Source of the DNA: Lacticaseibacillus pabuli
GTDB lineage: Bacteria > Bacillota > Bacilli > Lactobacillales > Lactobacillaceae
Assembly: GCF_028736235.1 (NCBI RefSeq)
Contig: NZ_CP117884.1
Location: 2,356,001 to 2,420,000 of the forward strand
Direction of reading: 5' to 3'
DNA: 64,000 nucleotides
Below are positions 1-7,779 of the stretch, piece after piece. The translations under genes were made by a program, and so were the position numbers. The notes under the pieces were generated by a model. The model made no database searches. It was not told where the DNA came from and saw nothing but the letters and a program-made list of their open reading frames with translations. The number at the start of each line of letters is the position of its first letter. Position 1 is the stretch's first letter.

Positions 1-1158
1 AGCTACATGGGCCACCGGACCGGATTACCCGCCATGGCGCTCACCCGGCCTTCCTTTGGCGTGCGCGGATCGTTCATCCCCTCCATCATCAACCTGGTGC
101 AGTTCATCGGTTGGGCGGCCGCCAACACTTTTATCGCCGCCATCTCCATTTCGGTTATCTTCAAGGACCTGCTCGGCTGGCCAGCGTACGGCACGCCGGG
201 CGGCAACCGCGGGCTCATCGTCGGCATTCTCATCATGTCACTGCTGCACCTGGGCTCGATTTCATTAGGCGAACGCTCCGTGCGCATGATTGAACGGGTC
301 GGCATCGTCCTGGTGATGTTGTTTGTCATCTGGGAATCGGTCGTCGTGTTCCGTCACGTGTCACTCAGTGCGATTCTCGCTTGGCGGCCATCTGGTCACT
401 TCCACATGACGAGTGGTGGCGCCATCGACGTCTTAGCAGCGTTCAACCTCGCTTGGGTCACAGCCGCTGCAGACTTCTCACGGTTCACAAAAAAGAAGCA
501 GGCCGCCACGACCTTCTCCTTCCTAGGCGCAAACATCGGCCTGCTCTGGTTCGCTCTAATCGGCCTAGTCGCAACTATCGCGACGGCGATTGAATCCGGC
601 GCGTACAATCCGAATGATTCCGACCCCTCGACCATCGCGACCAAGCTCGGCCTTGGCATCGTAGCACTGCTGGTCATCGTCATCACGAGCACGACGGCGA
701 ACGCGGTCAACCTGATGGCGGCGGGCTCGGCGCTCACCAATATGTTTCACAGGTTGAAACTGACACCTGCACTGTGGCTGGTCACTTTAATTGCAACCTG
801 CGTGTCATTCATCCCGCTATTCTTCAGCACGTTCCTAGATGCGTTCATCGCCTTCCTCGACATGATTGGGATGTTCTTAGGACCAGAAATTGCGGTCTTC
901 CTGGTTGATTACTTCTTCATCAGGAAGCAAGACTACGACGCAAACGAGTTCAACCGCAAGCAAGGCGCATACTGGTACCAAGCGGGCTTCAACTGGCGTG
1001 CCATCGTCTCCTGGGCGTTCGGAATTGCCATCTACTTTGGTCTCAAGCGCTTGCCCCTCATCGCCAACACGGTTGGGGCAACCTTTGTGGCGATGGCGTT
1101 AACGGCCATCTTATACGGAATTTTAGCAACGCGTAATCGCACGCAACACACTATCTAG
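1..1158 (+). CDS. NCS1-family cytosine/purine permease, 5'-truncated
   Basis: Integral membrane importer of the nucleobase:cation symporter-1 family (CodB-like), expected to bring cytosine or a purine across the membrane. The reading frame is open from base 1 and ends at TAG 1156-1158, so the N-terminus lies outside the window; about 385 residues are visible of a usual 430-460. The opening GHRTGLPAM and the FGVRGSFIPSIIN / GW stretch are typical NCS1 helix-1 to helix-3 motifs, followed by about nine hydrophobic segments and a short basic tail. A Rho-independent terminator follows at once, so it is the last gene of its unit. The substrate cannot be read from sequence. Confidence 0.85.
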   Translation, partial: SYMGHRTGLPAMALTRPSFGVRGSFIPSIINLVQFIGWAAANTFIAAISISVIFKDLLGWPAYGTPGGNRGLIVGILIMSLLHLGSISLGERSVRMIERVGIVLVMLFVIWESVVVFRHVSLSAILAWRPSGHFHMTSGGAIDVLAAFNLAWVTAAADFSRFTKKKQAATTFSFLGANIGLLWFALIGLVATIATAIESGAYNPNDSDPSTIATKLGLGIVALLVIVITSTTANAVNLMAAGSALTNMFHRLKLTPALWLVTLIATCVSFIPLFFSTFLDAFIAFLDMIGMFLGPEIAVFLVDYFFIRKQDYDANEFNRKQGAYWYQAGFNWRAIVSWAFGIAIYFGLKRLPLIANTVGATFVAMALTAILYGILATRNRTQHTI

Positions 1159-1168
1159 TTTCAGCTTA

Positions 1169-1203
1169 AGCGTCGTTCGCAATCCGCGAGTGACGTTTTT
1201 TTA
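1169..1203 (+). terminator. Rho-independent terminator of the permease gene
   Basis: Imperfect stem AAGCGTCGTTCGC / GCGAGTGACGTTT around a 4-nt loop, followed by a run of seven T, 10 nt after the permease stop codon. Confidence 0.75.
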
Positions 1204-1331
1204 TATGCTCCACTAGCTAAATTTGCAACATCAGCGGACAGTTAACTATGTTATACTTTGCCTTAATTAAACGACGTCATCATGCAATTTCACGCCACTG
1301 ACGAACAGTGAGAAAGAATAGGTATCATGCG

Positions 1332-1646
1332 ATGCTCTGGATTCCAAAAATATTGTTAGGCGTTTACGGTTTGCTAATCGCGGCCGCAAACGGTCAGCTC
1401 CTCACAAAACGTGAACACATTGCAGTTCCACTACTAGGCATGTTGGGTGCACTGCTAACCCTGATTGCACCGTGGTTAGCGACGCCACTTAACCTCTGGC
1501 TAGCAGCAATAGGCCTGCTTCTGATCCAAGTGCAGGCAATCTTAACCGGTGCATTGATCAACGGCAAAATCCATTGGTCCCACCACCTAATTCGGCTAAT
1601 TGTCCACTTAGCACTGTTTTGCATTCTGTTTGTGCTGACCCGTTAA
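1332..1646 (+). CDS. Small multi-pass membrane protein, unknown function
   Basis: About 104 residues with four hydrophobic segments (MLWIPKILLGVYGLLIAA; LLGMLGALLTLIAPWL; LWLAAIGLLLIQVQ; LIVHLALFCILFVL) and a short charged loop TKREH. No family is recognised. ATG 1332 is preferred because AGG stands 9 nt before it; the frame also stays open to a GTG at 1308 that has no ribosome-binding site. A candidate promoter lies upstream (TTGCAA near 1222, TATACT near 1253). It stands alone and ends in a strong terminator. Confidence 0.6.
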   Translation: MLWIPKILLGVYGLLIAAANGQLLTKREHIAVPLLGMLGALLTLIAPWLATPLNLWLAAIGLLLIQVQAILTGALINGKIHWSHHLIRLIVHLALFCILFVLTR

Positions 1647-1700
1647 TTCCAACACTATCAACCCCTATTGATGACACCGAACCAGCGGCCGTCAATAGCA

Positions 1701-1738
1701 ATGCCACCATGCAAAACTACGCATGGTGGCATTTTTTG
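1701..1738 (+). terminator. Strong Rho-independent terminator
   Basis: Perfect 12-bp stem ATGCCACCATGC / GCATGGTGGCAT with an 8-nt loop and a following T6 run. It closes the small membrane protein gene. Confidence 0.9.
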
Positions 1739-1748
1739 CGAAGGCGTC

Positions 1749-1958
1749 ATGGCCCGGGTGGGGTGCGGAGGAAGAAGGTGGTGATGGTGAAAGTTCTGTT
1801 GCTCGCTTGCGAGCTTACAGAACCGGAAACATGGAGACTCAGCGTGGTTTTCGCTGAGGCTTCATGTTTAGCGGGAAGCCAATTTCAGCGAACTTCTGAA
1901 ATTGGCTGAAGCGTCGCACCATCACCAGCCTTCTTCCGGAGCACCCCACCCGGGCCAT
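1749..1958 (+). repeat. Structured repeat element, copy A (candidate RNA family)
   Basis: 210-nt palindromic element. P1 is 18 perfect pairs (1749-1766 with 1941-1958). A symmetric GGA/GGA internal loop follows, then P2 of about 20 pairs (GGAAGAAGG plus GGTGATGGTG with their complements). P2 opens into a multibranch junction with three hairpins: P3 (GTTCTGT/ACAGAAC capped by G-CTTG-C), P4 (CATG..CTCAGCG/CGCTGAG..CATG) and P5 (GCCAATTTCAG/CTGAAATTGGC, loop CGAACTT). Junction strands are purine-rich: GAAA, CGGAAA, TTTAGCGGGAA, TGAAGCGTC. Copies at 2429-2597 and 51785-51968 keep these unpaired bases while stem sequences differ. CUUG is a known stable RNA tetraloop only when read on this strand. 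Confidence 0.75.
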
Positions 1959-2061
1959 TACGCTGGACGGACCACAAAGCAAAAAAAAACCAGTCACCAT
2001 CAAAGTCGGAAAGCTAAACGTTATTTAACCACATTAAAAAACCAGGAGAAGGCTTATTTGC
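1959..2061 (-). other. 3' flank of the antitoxin gene with a decayed terminator module
   Basis: Base-by-base this stretch resembles the MMPL terminator at 2611-2668: both carry CCACAAA, a CCAG core, CAAA-TCGGA, AGCT and ATTTA in the same order. Here the stem has lost much of its pairing but keeps a T9 run on the minus strand. It may still end antitoxin transcription. Confidence 0.4.
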
Positions 2062-2346
2062 TTAATAATCATCGTCATCACCATTGAGTAGATAATCACG
2101 AGTTGTTTCTTTTGTTGCCATGATTGGTACTGTTGAGTCAAATACAGCTTCAGATAATTCATCGTTGGCGAGCTCACGATTCGTTAACATCAGAGAAAAC
2201 GGAATTCCTCCTTCAGCCGCAATTCGTTTCCACAGAGCACCAATAACTACAGAAGGATTCAGGCCCAACTGATTCAGAATAATACGCACTTGTTTGTCCG
2301 TTTTAGCATCGACGATTACTTGTAATTTCTTTTGCGGTTTGTCCAT
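2062..2346 (-). CDS. Orphan RelB/DinJ-family antitoxin
   Basis: 94-residue protein with the N-terminal ribbon-helix-helix pattern of the RelB/DinJ antitoxins (LQVIVDAKTDKQV, then ILNQLGLNPSVVIGALWKRI and the hallmark GGIPFSL). Such proteins bind operator DNA as dimers and neutralise a RelE/YafQ-type RNase. No toxin gene is present on either side: downstream is repeat copy A, upstream is copy B. The ATG at 2346 is chosen because GGAG stands 9 nt upstream; an ATG at 2355 abuts that site. The gene is more AT-rich than its neighbours, which hints at acquisition. The acidic end GDDDDY is unusual. Confidence 0.75.
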   Translation of the reverse strand: MDKPQKKLQVIVDAKTDKQVRIILNQLGLNPSVVIGALWKRIAAEGGIPFSLMLTNRELANDELSEAVFDSTVPIMATKETTRDYLLNGDDDDY

Positions 2347-2368
2347 GAGTAACATCTCCTCAACAGAT

Positions 2369-2397
2369 AATGTACGATAATTTGCACGCTACCGCAA
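2369..2397 (-). promoter_or_regulatory. Promoter of the antitoxin gene
   Basis: On the minus strand TTGCGG (2392-2397), a 17-nt spacer and TACATT (2369-2374) form a fair sigma-A promoter about 25 nt before the start codon. Confidence 0.55.
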
Positions 2398-2428
2398 TCC
2401 TAGTACATTCATATTCGATGGGTTCAGT

Positions 2429-2597
2429 GGGCCGGGTTGGGGTGCGGAGGTGGAAGCTAAATCGGCGTGAAAGTGATGTTGGCCCGCTTGCGGGCCTCAC
2501 ATCACAGGAAGCGGAAATAATTTTTCAGTGAACTTCTGAAAAATTATGAAGCGTCCCACGCCGACTTAGCTTCCACCGGAGCATCCCAACCCGGCCC
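2429..2597 (+). repeat. Structured repeat element, copy B (lacks P4)
   Basis: 169-nt relative of copy A. P1 (2429-2445 with 2581-2597) contains a G-T wobble instead of a G-C pair. The GGA/GGA loop is retained. P2 is unrelated in sequence but pairs (GGTGGAAGCTAA/TTAGCTTCCACC and TCGGCGTG/CACGCCGA). P3 keeps the G-CTTG-C cap (GGCCCG/CGGGCC, GTGATGT/ACATCAC). P4 is replaced by the linker AGGAAGCGGAAA. P5 is TAATTTTTCAG/CTGAAAAATTA with loop TGAACTT, followed by TGAAGCGTC. Confidence 0.75.
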
Positions 2598-2618
2598 CCT
2601 CCCGGCAACTAAAACCAC

Positions 2619-2667
2619 AAAAATAGCACCCAGCCCCCGACCAAAATCGGAGAGCTGAGCGCTATTT
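2619..2667 (-). terminator. Rho-independent terminator of the MMPL gene
   Basis: Minus-strand hairpin AAATAGC..CAGC..CCGA / TCGG..GCTG..GCTATTT ending in TTTTTG, about 25 nt after the MMPL stop codon. Closely related to the decayed module at 1966-2030. Confidence 0.75.
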
Positions 2668-2691
2668 ATCAGCATCTAGAAAACCAAATGT

Positions 2692-5600
2692 TTACTTCTT
2701 TTCTTCCGGCCGGTCGCCACCGTGCTTACCGATTTCAGGCTTCCCATACGTCAGCGAAATCAATGCTGGCAGGATAACTGGAATGATGAACACGAGGATA
2801 ATCAGCCCGATGATGACACCGAGTGCGACCTGGATGAGCGTCAGCACACCGGATGGCATCAAGGCAGCGAAGGTACCACTGAGGATGATGGCCGCGGAGA
2901 TAACAACCGCACCAATCACACCACTTGCACTATTGATCCGCGCCTTTGGATCCGGAATATCCGGCCCGAATTCACGGTACTTCATCATGAGGAAGATACT
3001 GTAATCAACCCCAAGCGCAATCAGCATGACGAAGGTGAAGAATGGCGTGTTCCACGTCAACTGACCCTGGTGCAGGAAGATTGAGCTGACAAAGCGTGTG
3101 ATGGACAGGGACGCAATGTAGGCGAGCAGCAACGTGCCGATGATGTAGAACGGCTGGAGAATCGAACGGGTCACGTACATGAGGGCCAGGAGAATCCCGA
3201 CAATCATGATGGCTGCCGTGCGAATGAAGTCACTGCTTGCAATGTGTTGCGTGTCACTCGTCTGGGCGGTCTGGCCACCAATAGCGACCTTCGCATTACC
3301 CAGCTTCGTACCCTTCAGTTCGTTCTTCACAACACCCTGCATCTTGTCGATTTGTGCCATCGACTTTGCAGAGGATGGGTCAGAATCGAGCACGATGGTC
3401 AGCTTGGTGGTCTTCTTGTCGCTAGACATGTACGTATCAATGGCTGGCTTGTAAGTCTTGCTCTTCAGCACAGCCTTTGGAACGTAGTAATCCTTCGCAG
3501 CATCAGAATCCTGCAAGCCTGTCAGGTAGGTCTGGGCAGAGCCAACACCATCGTTGACCTTACCGATACCGTCGCCCGCAGTCTTCAGACCATCCTTCAA
3601 CGTCTGCATCTGACCAACGAGGCCGTGCAACGTTGTGTACATGGTCTGTTGACCAGCGAGTTCCTGGTTCAAGCCAGAGGTCAACACCGGTGCATTTGCA
3701 GCAATCTTTGTGGCCCCATTTTGCAGAACGCTGACACCAGCGCCGAGCTTCTGGGAACCAGCCGCGGCGGAGCCAACACCATTCGTGTAGGCGTGGATCC
3801 CACCAGCGAGCTGCTGGAGCTGGCTGGACAAGATGGAGTTACCAATCGTGTTCTGGATGGTGCTCTGGTTGGCGATGTTCACACCGCGACCATTAACCGC
3901 ACCGTTCAGCTGAGTAGCAATCCCGCTAGCCTGAGCCGTTGCCTGCTGGAGCTGACGAACACCTGAAGTCAGGGCTGTCATCTGGGCTGGCAAGCCGCTC
4001 AGCTGATTCATCTGACTGCCAAGGTTGCTGGTCTTACCGAGCAACGAGTTGGCGTCATTCATCATCTTCTGGGTGGCAGCGAGTTCCTGCTTGAGACCGG
4101 CAACCTGTTGCTTGTTAGGCAATGAGTTGGCGAGTTTACCCAAGCCGGCGATGGTGTTGGCATCGACACCCTTAAGACCGGCAGCGGATTGCTGCAGGTT
4201 GGCGCCGAGTGCCTTGTTAGTGTTGATGTTATCGCTAGCCAAGCCAGCAATCTTCGTGGCGCTCTGGCGAGTCGTTGCGTCGTTGCTTGAATCCTGGGCA
4301 ATGGCACCCGCAAGCTGTGCGATTTGGCCATCATTCTGAGACGTCTTATTCACCGTATCGGTCACAGCCGTCTGCAGGTTGCCAATCGCACCAGCCGTGC
4401 TGGCGAGACCTGCAAGCTGGTCCTTGCTTGCGGCAGCCTGATCGAGCAGACCAACGAGTTGGTTCATCTGCTGCATCATGCCTTGTGCCGTTGCAAGTTC
4501 AGCCTGCAAAGTCTTGGCCTGAGCCAAAGTACTCTGAATGCTGCCAGCTTGTGCGGACAAGGCACTGAGCTGACTGTTGCCCTGGTTCAAACCGTTAACG
4601 AGCTTGTTGACCCCGCCGTTGATCTGCTGGTTGTAAGCCGCGAGACCCGCAACGGCCAGTGGCAACTGGGCGCTCTGGCTGGTCAGCTGGTTCACACCAT
4701 TGTTGATCAAGCCGGAGTTACCGTTCAGTGTGTTTAGGCCACTCGTGAGCGTCCCAACGCCGCTTTGCAGAACACTGGTACCCTGTGCGAGTTGCTGGGT
4801 GCCAGACGTTAGCTGCTGGCTACCAGAAACCAGCTTCTGGGTCCCGTCCATCATGGTCTGAACACCGGCCAAGCCACTGTTCATGTCGGTCGCACCGAGC
4901 TTGTTGCTGGCACCGGTCAGGCCTTTGTTAATCTTGGTCAGACCCTTGCCAGCGCTGGTCATCCCCTTGGTGACCGTGCCAAGCTGGTTGTCTTCGTATA
5001 GCGCGCTAACCTCACTGCCACTTGGTTGTGTGACGGAAGCAACGGTCCCGACACCCTTTTCATCCTGAATCTTCTTCGTCACACGGTCGATGATGCGCAA
5101 ATCGCCTTCATCATTCAACTTGTGATTACTCTGGATGTACAGGGACGCAGGTTCCGCAGTCCCCTTGGAGAAATGCTTTTGGACGACGCGGAAACCCTGC
5201 TTGGCAGGCATGCTGTCGGCAAGTTCTGCGGTCGTATCGTAGTTTAAGTTATTGTTGTAGGCCATGAACGCTGGAATCGCAAGGATCACGATGGTTCCCA
5301 ACGCAACGATTGGCCGGGCAACAGAGCTCTTGGACAACCAGCCCCAGAGCTTACTGTTGGAGGAGCCATCGAAGTTCTTGGTTGGCCAGAACATCCGCTT
5401 GCCGAGGAGTGACATGAAGAATGGGTTCAATGTCAGCAGCACGAGCAGCAGAACGGCAACACCGACCGCCACCCCAACGGCAGAACGGTAAATGGAGAAC
5501 TTGGCCAGGCCTAACGCACTAAACCCAATCAGCAGCGAGGTGCCACTGTAGAGGATGGTGCGGCCGGCGATGCGACGGGCTTTGGTCGTGGCTTCGACCG

Positions 5601-6405
5601 CGTCTAGCCCGCCGCTCAGTTCTTCCTTATATTGGTCATACAGCAGGATGTTGTAATCCGTCCCAATCCCGAACAGGACCACGACGAGGAAGACCTGCGT
5701 GAATGAACTGAGTGGGAAGCCCCAATGTGCCACCAGGTTCATGACAACACTGAGGGAGGTGATCACGGACACCCCAACGGTCAGCAGTGAAATCACTGGC
5801 ACAACTGGGGAGCGGAAAACCAGCACGAGGACGACGAAGATAAAGATGGCGGCAATGATTTCCGTCTTTTGAATCCCGTCTTCAGTGGCCTTCTGAAAGT
5901 CATCATTCAGGATATCCCCACCGGTCAGGTAGGTCTTAACCCCGTGCGTCTTCGCAGCCTTAGTGATTGCGGCTGTCATCGGACGCACTTCCTGCTTTTT
6001 AGACACTTGCAGCTGAACCAGCTCGGTCGTCTTGTCCTTTGAAATCAGCTGCTTCTTGGTCGCAGCATTATCGTTAGGTGCAAGTACGTCCTTGATGTTA
6101 AGCTGGTCGTCATGCTTACGCAGGTGCTTGACGGTGTGCTTAATGGCGTCCTTCTGAGTCGAACTCAGCTTCTTGTCGCCGTTGCTAAAGACAACGACAA
6201 CCTGACGCGTATTGCCCTGGCCGTGACCCCAGTCCTTCTGGATCACATTGGCCACCTGACTCTGGGCACTGTCAGGAATCTTGGTTTGGCCCTTATCCCG
6301 TACTAATGACGAGATATTTGGCAACATCACAACAGCGAGGATGACGGCAATCAGCCAGCCAATCATTGCGCCGAAGTGGTGACGGGCAAAAAAGCTCTTC
6401 CCCAT
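2692..6405 (-). CDS. MMPL/RND-superfamily exporter with giant repeat-rich extracytoplasmic region
   Basis: 1237-residue membrane protein. An N-terminal helix (13-30), a soluble stretch and a cluster of five helices (about 180-345, with GIGTDYNILLYDQYKEE) form one MMPL unit; a second unit lies at about 1040-1225 (ALGVDYSIFLMMKYREF). Such pumps export lipids, drugs or peptides using the proton gradient. Between them, about residues 480-970 form an extraordinary run of short helical repeats of the YhgE/Pip type (GLTxL, LASGTQQLAQGT, GVGTLTSGLNTL), rich in Gln, Ala, Ser and Leu and expected outside the cell. GAGGG stands 8 nt before ATG 6405. The gene is monocistronic. Substrate unknown. Confidence 0.85.
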   Translation of the reverse strand: MGKSFFARHHFGAMIGWLIAVILAVVMLPNISSLVRDKGQTKIPDSAQSQVANVIQKDWGHGQGNTRQVVVVFSNGDKKLSSTQKDAIKHTVKHLRKHDDQLNIKDVLAPNDNAATKKQLISKDKTTELVQLQVSKKQEVRPMTAAITKAAKTHGVKTYLTGGDILNDDFQKATEDGIQKTEIIAAIFIFVVLVLVFRSPVVPVISLLTVGVSVITSLSVVMNLVAHWGFPLSSFTQVFLVVVLFGIGTDYNILLYDQYKEELSGGLDAVEATTKARRIAGRTILYSGTSLLIGFSALGLAKFSIYRSAVGVAVGVAVLLLVLLTLNPFFMSLLGKRMFWPTKNFDGSSNSKLWGWLSKSSVARPIVALGTIVILAIPAFMAYNNNLNYDTTAELADSMPAKQGFRVVQKHFSKGTAEPASLYIQSNHKLNDEGDLRIIDRVTKKIQDEKGVGTVASVTQPSGSEVSALYEDNQLGTVTKGMTSAGKGLTKINKGLTGASNKLGATDMNSGLAGVQTMMDGTQKLVSGSQQLTSGTQQLAQGTSVLQSGVGTLTSGLNTLNGNSGLINNGVNQLTSQSAQLPLAVAGLAAYNQQINGGVNKLVNGLNQGNSQLSALSAQAGSIQSTLAQAKTLQAELATAQGMMQQMNQLVGLLDQAAASKDQLAGLASTAGAIGNLQTAVTDTVNKTSQNDGQIAQLAGAIAQDSSNDATTRQSATKIAGLASDNINTNKALGANLQQSAAGLKGVDANTIAGLGKLANSLPNKQQVAGLKQELAATQKMMNDANSLLGKTSNLGSQMNQLSGLPAQMTALTSGVRQLQQATAQASGIATQLNGAVNGRGVNIANQSTIQNTIGNSILSSQLQQLAGGIHAYTNGVGSAAAGSQKLGAGVSVLQNGATKIAANAPVLTSGLNQELAGQQTMYTTLHGLVGQMQTLKDGLKTAGDGIGKVNDGVGSAQTYLTGLQDSDAAKDYYVPKAVLKSKTYKPAIDTYMSSDKKTTKLTIVLDSDPSSAKSMAQIDKMQGVVKNELKGTKLGNAKVAIGGQTAQTSDTQHIASSDFIRTAAIMIVGILLALMYVTRSILQPFYIIGTLLLAYIASLSITRFVSSIFLHQGQLTWNTPFFTFVMLIALGVDYSIFLMMKYREFGPDIPDPKARINSASGVIGAVVISAAIILSGTFAALMPSGVLTLIQVALGVIIGLIILVFIIPVILPALISLTYGKPEIGKHGGDRPEEKK

Positions 6406-6526
6406 AAATTTATCCCTCTTCTTTTGGCTTCGATATAAAACAATAGTTACCTTAATATACTAGAACTCGCGTGAAAAGCCGTAAACCCATTTTCTGTAAT
6501 CAGCGACATATCATTGAAATTGATGT

Positions 6527-6536
6527 ACAAATTTGT
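6527..6536. promoter_or_regulatory. Palindrome ACAAATTTGT upstream of the MMPL gene
   Basis: Perfect 10-bp palindrome about 120 bp before the MMPL start, in an AT-rich promoter region (TATATT on the minus strand near 6455). Exporter genes of this class are often under TetR-type repressors, so it could be an operator; no regulator gene is adjacent. Confidence 0.3.
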
Positions 6537-6581
6537 CCAAATATTCGGATAAGCAGGCTTGAAAGCGGCTTCAGATGTACC

Positions 6582-6614
6582 AAAGAAAAAGAACGACCAT
6601 CGTGGCCGCTCTTT
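6582..6614 (-). terminator. Rho-independent terminator of the 51-residue membrane protein gene
   Basis: Minus-strand AAAGAGCGGCCAC / GGTCGTTCTTT stem with a 3-nt loop followed by a T-rich tail, 16 nt after the small gene. Confidence 0.75.
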
Positions 6615-6629
6615 CCCAAACTAACCGAT

Positions 6630-6785
6630 TCACTTTTGGCAAACAAAGTCCCGATAGCCGAACCACATCAGCCACAAAATCACTGCAACGGCGAACAGCC
6701 AGTGTGGGATGGGCATGACAAACAGCAACACAATTAACCCTGCACCTGCCAGTCGTTGCTTGAGACTCGCTCCGATTGTTTCCAT
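6630..6785 (-). CDS. Small membrane protein, 51 residues
   Basis: Short frame METIGASLKQRLAGAG... ending ...FGYRDFVCQK. One long or two closely spaced hydrophobic segments (GLIVLLFVMPIPHWLFAVAVILWLMWF) follow an amphipathic N-terminus. GGGGGAG stands 5 nt before the ATG and a terminator follows, so the frame has all the signs of a real gene. Function unknown. Confidence 0.6.
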   Translation of the reverse strand: METIGASLKQRLAGAGLIVLLFVMPIPHWLFAVAVILWLMWFGYRDFVCQK

Positions 6786-6981
6786 TTTCGCTCCCCCGAT
6801 ACTGTAGACCCATCAGTGACACTCACAGGTTAAGCCTATCAAACGCCTAGACCACCCCGCAAGGTTTGCGTCCGCCGCATCGCGGTACCCCGTGCCAATT
6901 CTAGGCCGTGCGTAACCGATACCATGCCCGTCGCACCGTGAACCAATTCGATTGGGCAAATTGATTGAAGAAAATTACAAC
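6786..6981. other. GC-rich intergenic stretch, no gene seen
   Basis: About 195 nt between the deo terminator and the 51-residue gene. It is GC-rich with several short inverted repeats, unlike the AT-rich promoters elsewhere in the window. On the minus strand TTGCGG and GATAGG could be a weak promoter for the small gene. A structured leader is possible but not demonstrable by eye. Confidence 0.3.
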
Positions 6982-7010
6982 AAAAGCCGTGCACATGTCT
7001 CGTGCACGGC
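6982..7010 (-). terminator. Terminator of the deo operon
   Basis: Perfect GCCGTGCAC / GTGCACGGC stem followed by TTTTGTTG on the minus strand, 17 nt after the deoD stop. Confidence 0.9.
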
Positions 7011-7027
7011 CCTAAGCGGTCATTGCT

Positions 7028-7744
7028 TTATTCGCCAGCAACCTGCGCTGCCACCTCAAAACCAATCTTAATCATGTCATTGAGGGTCAGCTGCCGATCA
7101 TCCGCGGATAAGTGTTCATCGCGCATCAACTGGTCGGACACCGTCATCAGCGCCAAAGCGCGCCGGTGGTATTTTGCCGCCAGCAAGTACAGCGCTGGTG
7201 TCTCCATCTCGGTTGCCAGAACACCGTAGTCCGCCAGCTTGCCCTTATCGAGCTCGTCGTTGTAGAAGCGGTCCTCACCGAGCACGTTGCCAACCTTCAC
7301 GCGGTACCCTGCATCCTGAGCGACCTTGTAGGCCCGCTGCAGCATGTCAAAGTCCCCTGTTGGCGCAAAGTACACGCCGGGACCAAAGGTGTTGGCGATA
7401 ATCGAACTGTCAGTCGTGGATGACTGGGCCAGGACAATGTCGCGCAAGTTGACGGTGTCAGCCATACCACCGCATGTGCCCGTCCGAATCAGGTTCTGGA
7501 CGCCGTATTCGGTCATCAGTTCCGTGGCGTAAATGGAAATGGATGGAATCCCCATCCCCGTAGCCTGCACGGAGACCCGCTTGCCCTTGTACAAGCCCGT
7601 ATAACCAAACGCATTGCGCACTGTGTTGTACAGCGTCACGTCCGTCATGAAGTTTTCAGCCATGTACTTGGCACGCAATGGATCACCTGGCAGCAAAACT
7701 GTGTCGGCGATACTACCTGGTGCTGCATTGATATGTGTACTCAT
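7028..7744 (-). CDS. deoD: Purine-nucleoside phosphorylase DeoD
   Basis: 238 residues, the usual length of the hexameric DeoD family. It phosphorolyses purine (deoxy)nucleosides to base plus (deoxy)ribose-1-phosphate in the cytoplasm. The N-terminal STHINA and phosphate-binding GDPLRA (residues 20-25), the TGMGIPSISIYATEL block and the catalytic TVSDQ segment near residue 200 are all present. It is the last gene of deoC-deoB-deoD, 35 nt after deoB, and AAGGA precedes its ATG. Confidence 0.95.
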   Translation of the reverse strand: MSTHINAAPGSIADTVLLPGDPLRAKYMAENFMTDVTLYNTVRNAFGYTGLYKGKRVSVQATGMGIPSISIYATELMTEYGVQNLIRTGTCGGMADTVNLRDIVLAQSSTTDSSIIANTFGPGVYFAPTGDFDMLQRAYKVAQDAGYRVKVGNVLGEDRFYNDELDKGKLADYGVLATEMETPALYLLAAKYHRRALALMTVSDQLMRDEHLSADDRQLTLNDMIKIGFEVAAQVAGE

Positions 7745-7779
7745 CTCATCAGTCCTTTCGTTGCCAAAAGCCTGCCGTC

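Noticed and set aside
1749..1958. Element A as a simple terminator
   Set aside because: A separate terminator stands just before it, no T run follows P1, and the multibranch junction is conserved.
1749..2597. Copies A and B as inverted repeats of an insertion sequence carrying the antitoxin gene
   Set aside because: Both are in the same orientation, each is internally palindromic, there is no transposase and no target duplication is visible.
3244..3966. Long plus-strand open frames inside the MMPL gene (up to 240 codons)
   Set aside because: They are mirror frames of a repeat-rich GC-biased gene, have no ribosome-binding sites and no recognisable protein motifs.
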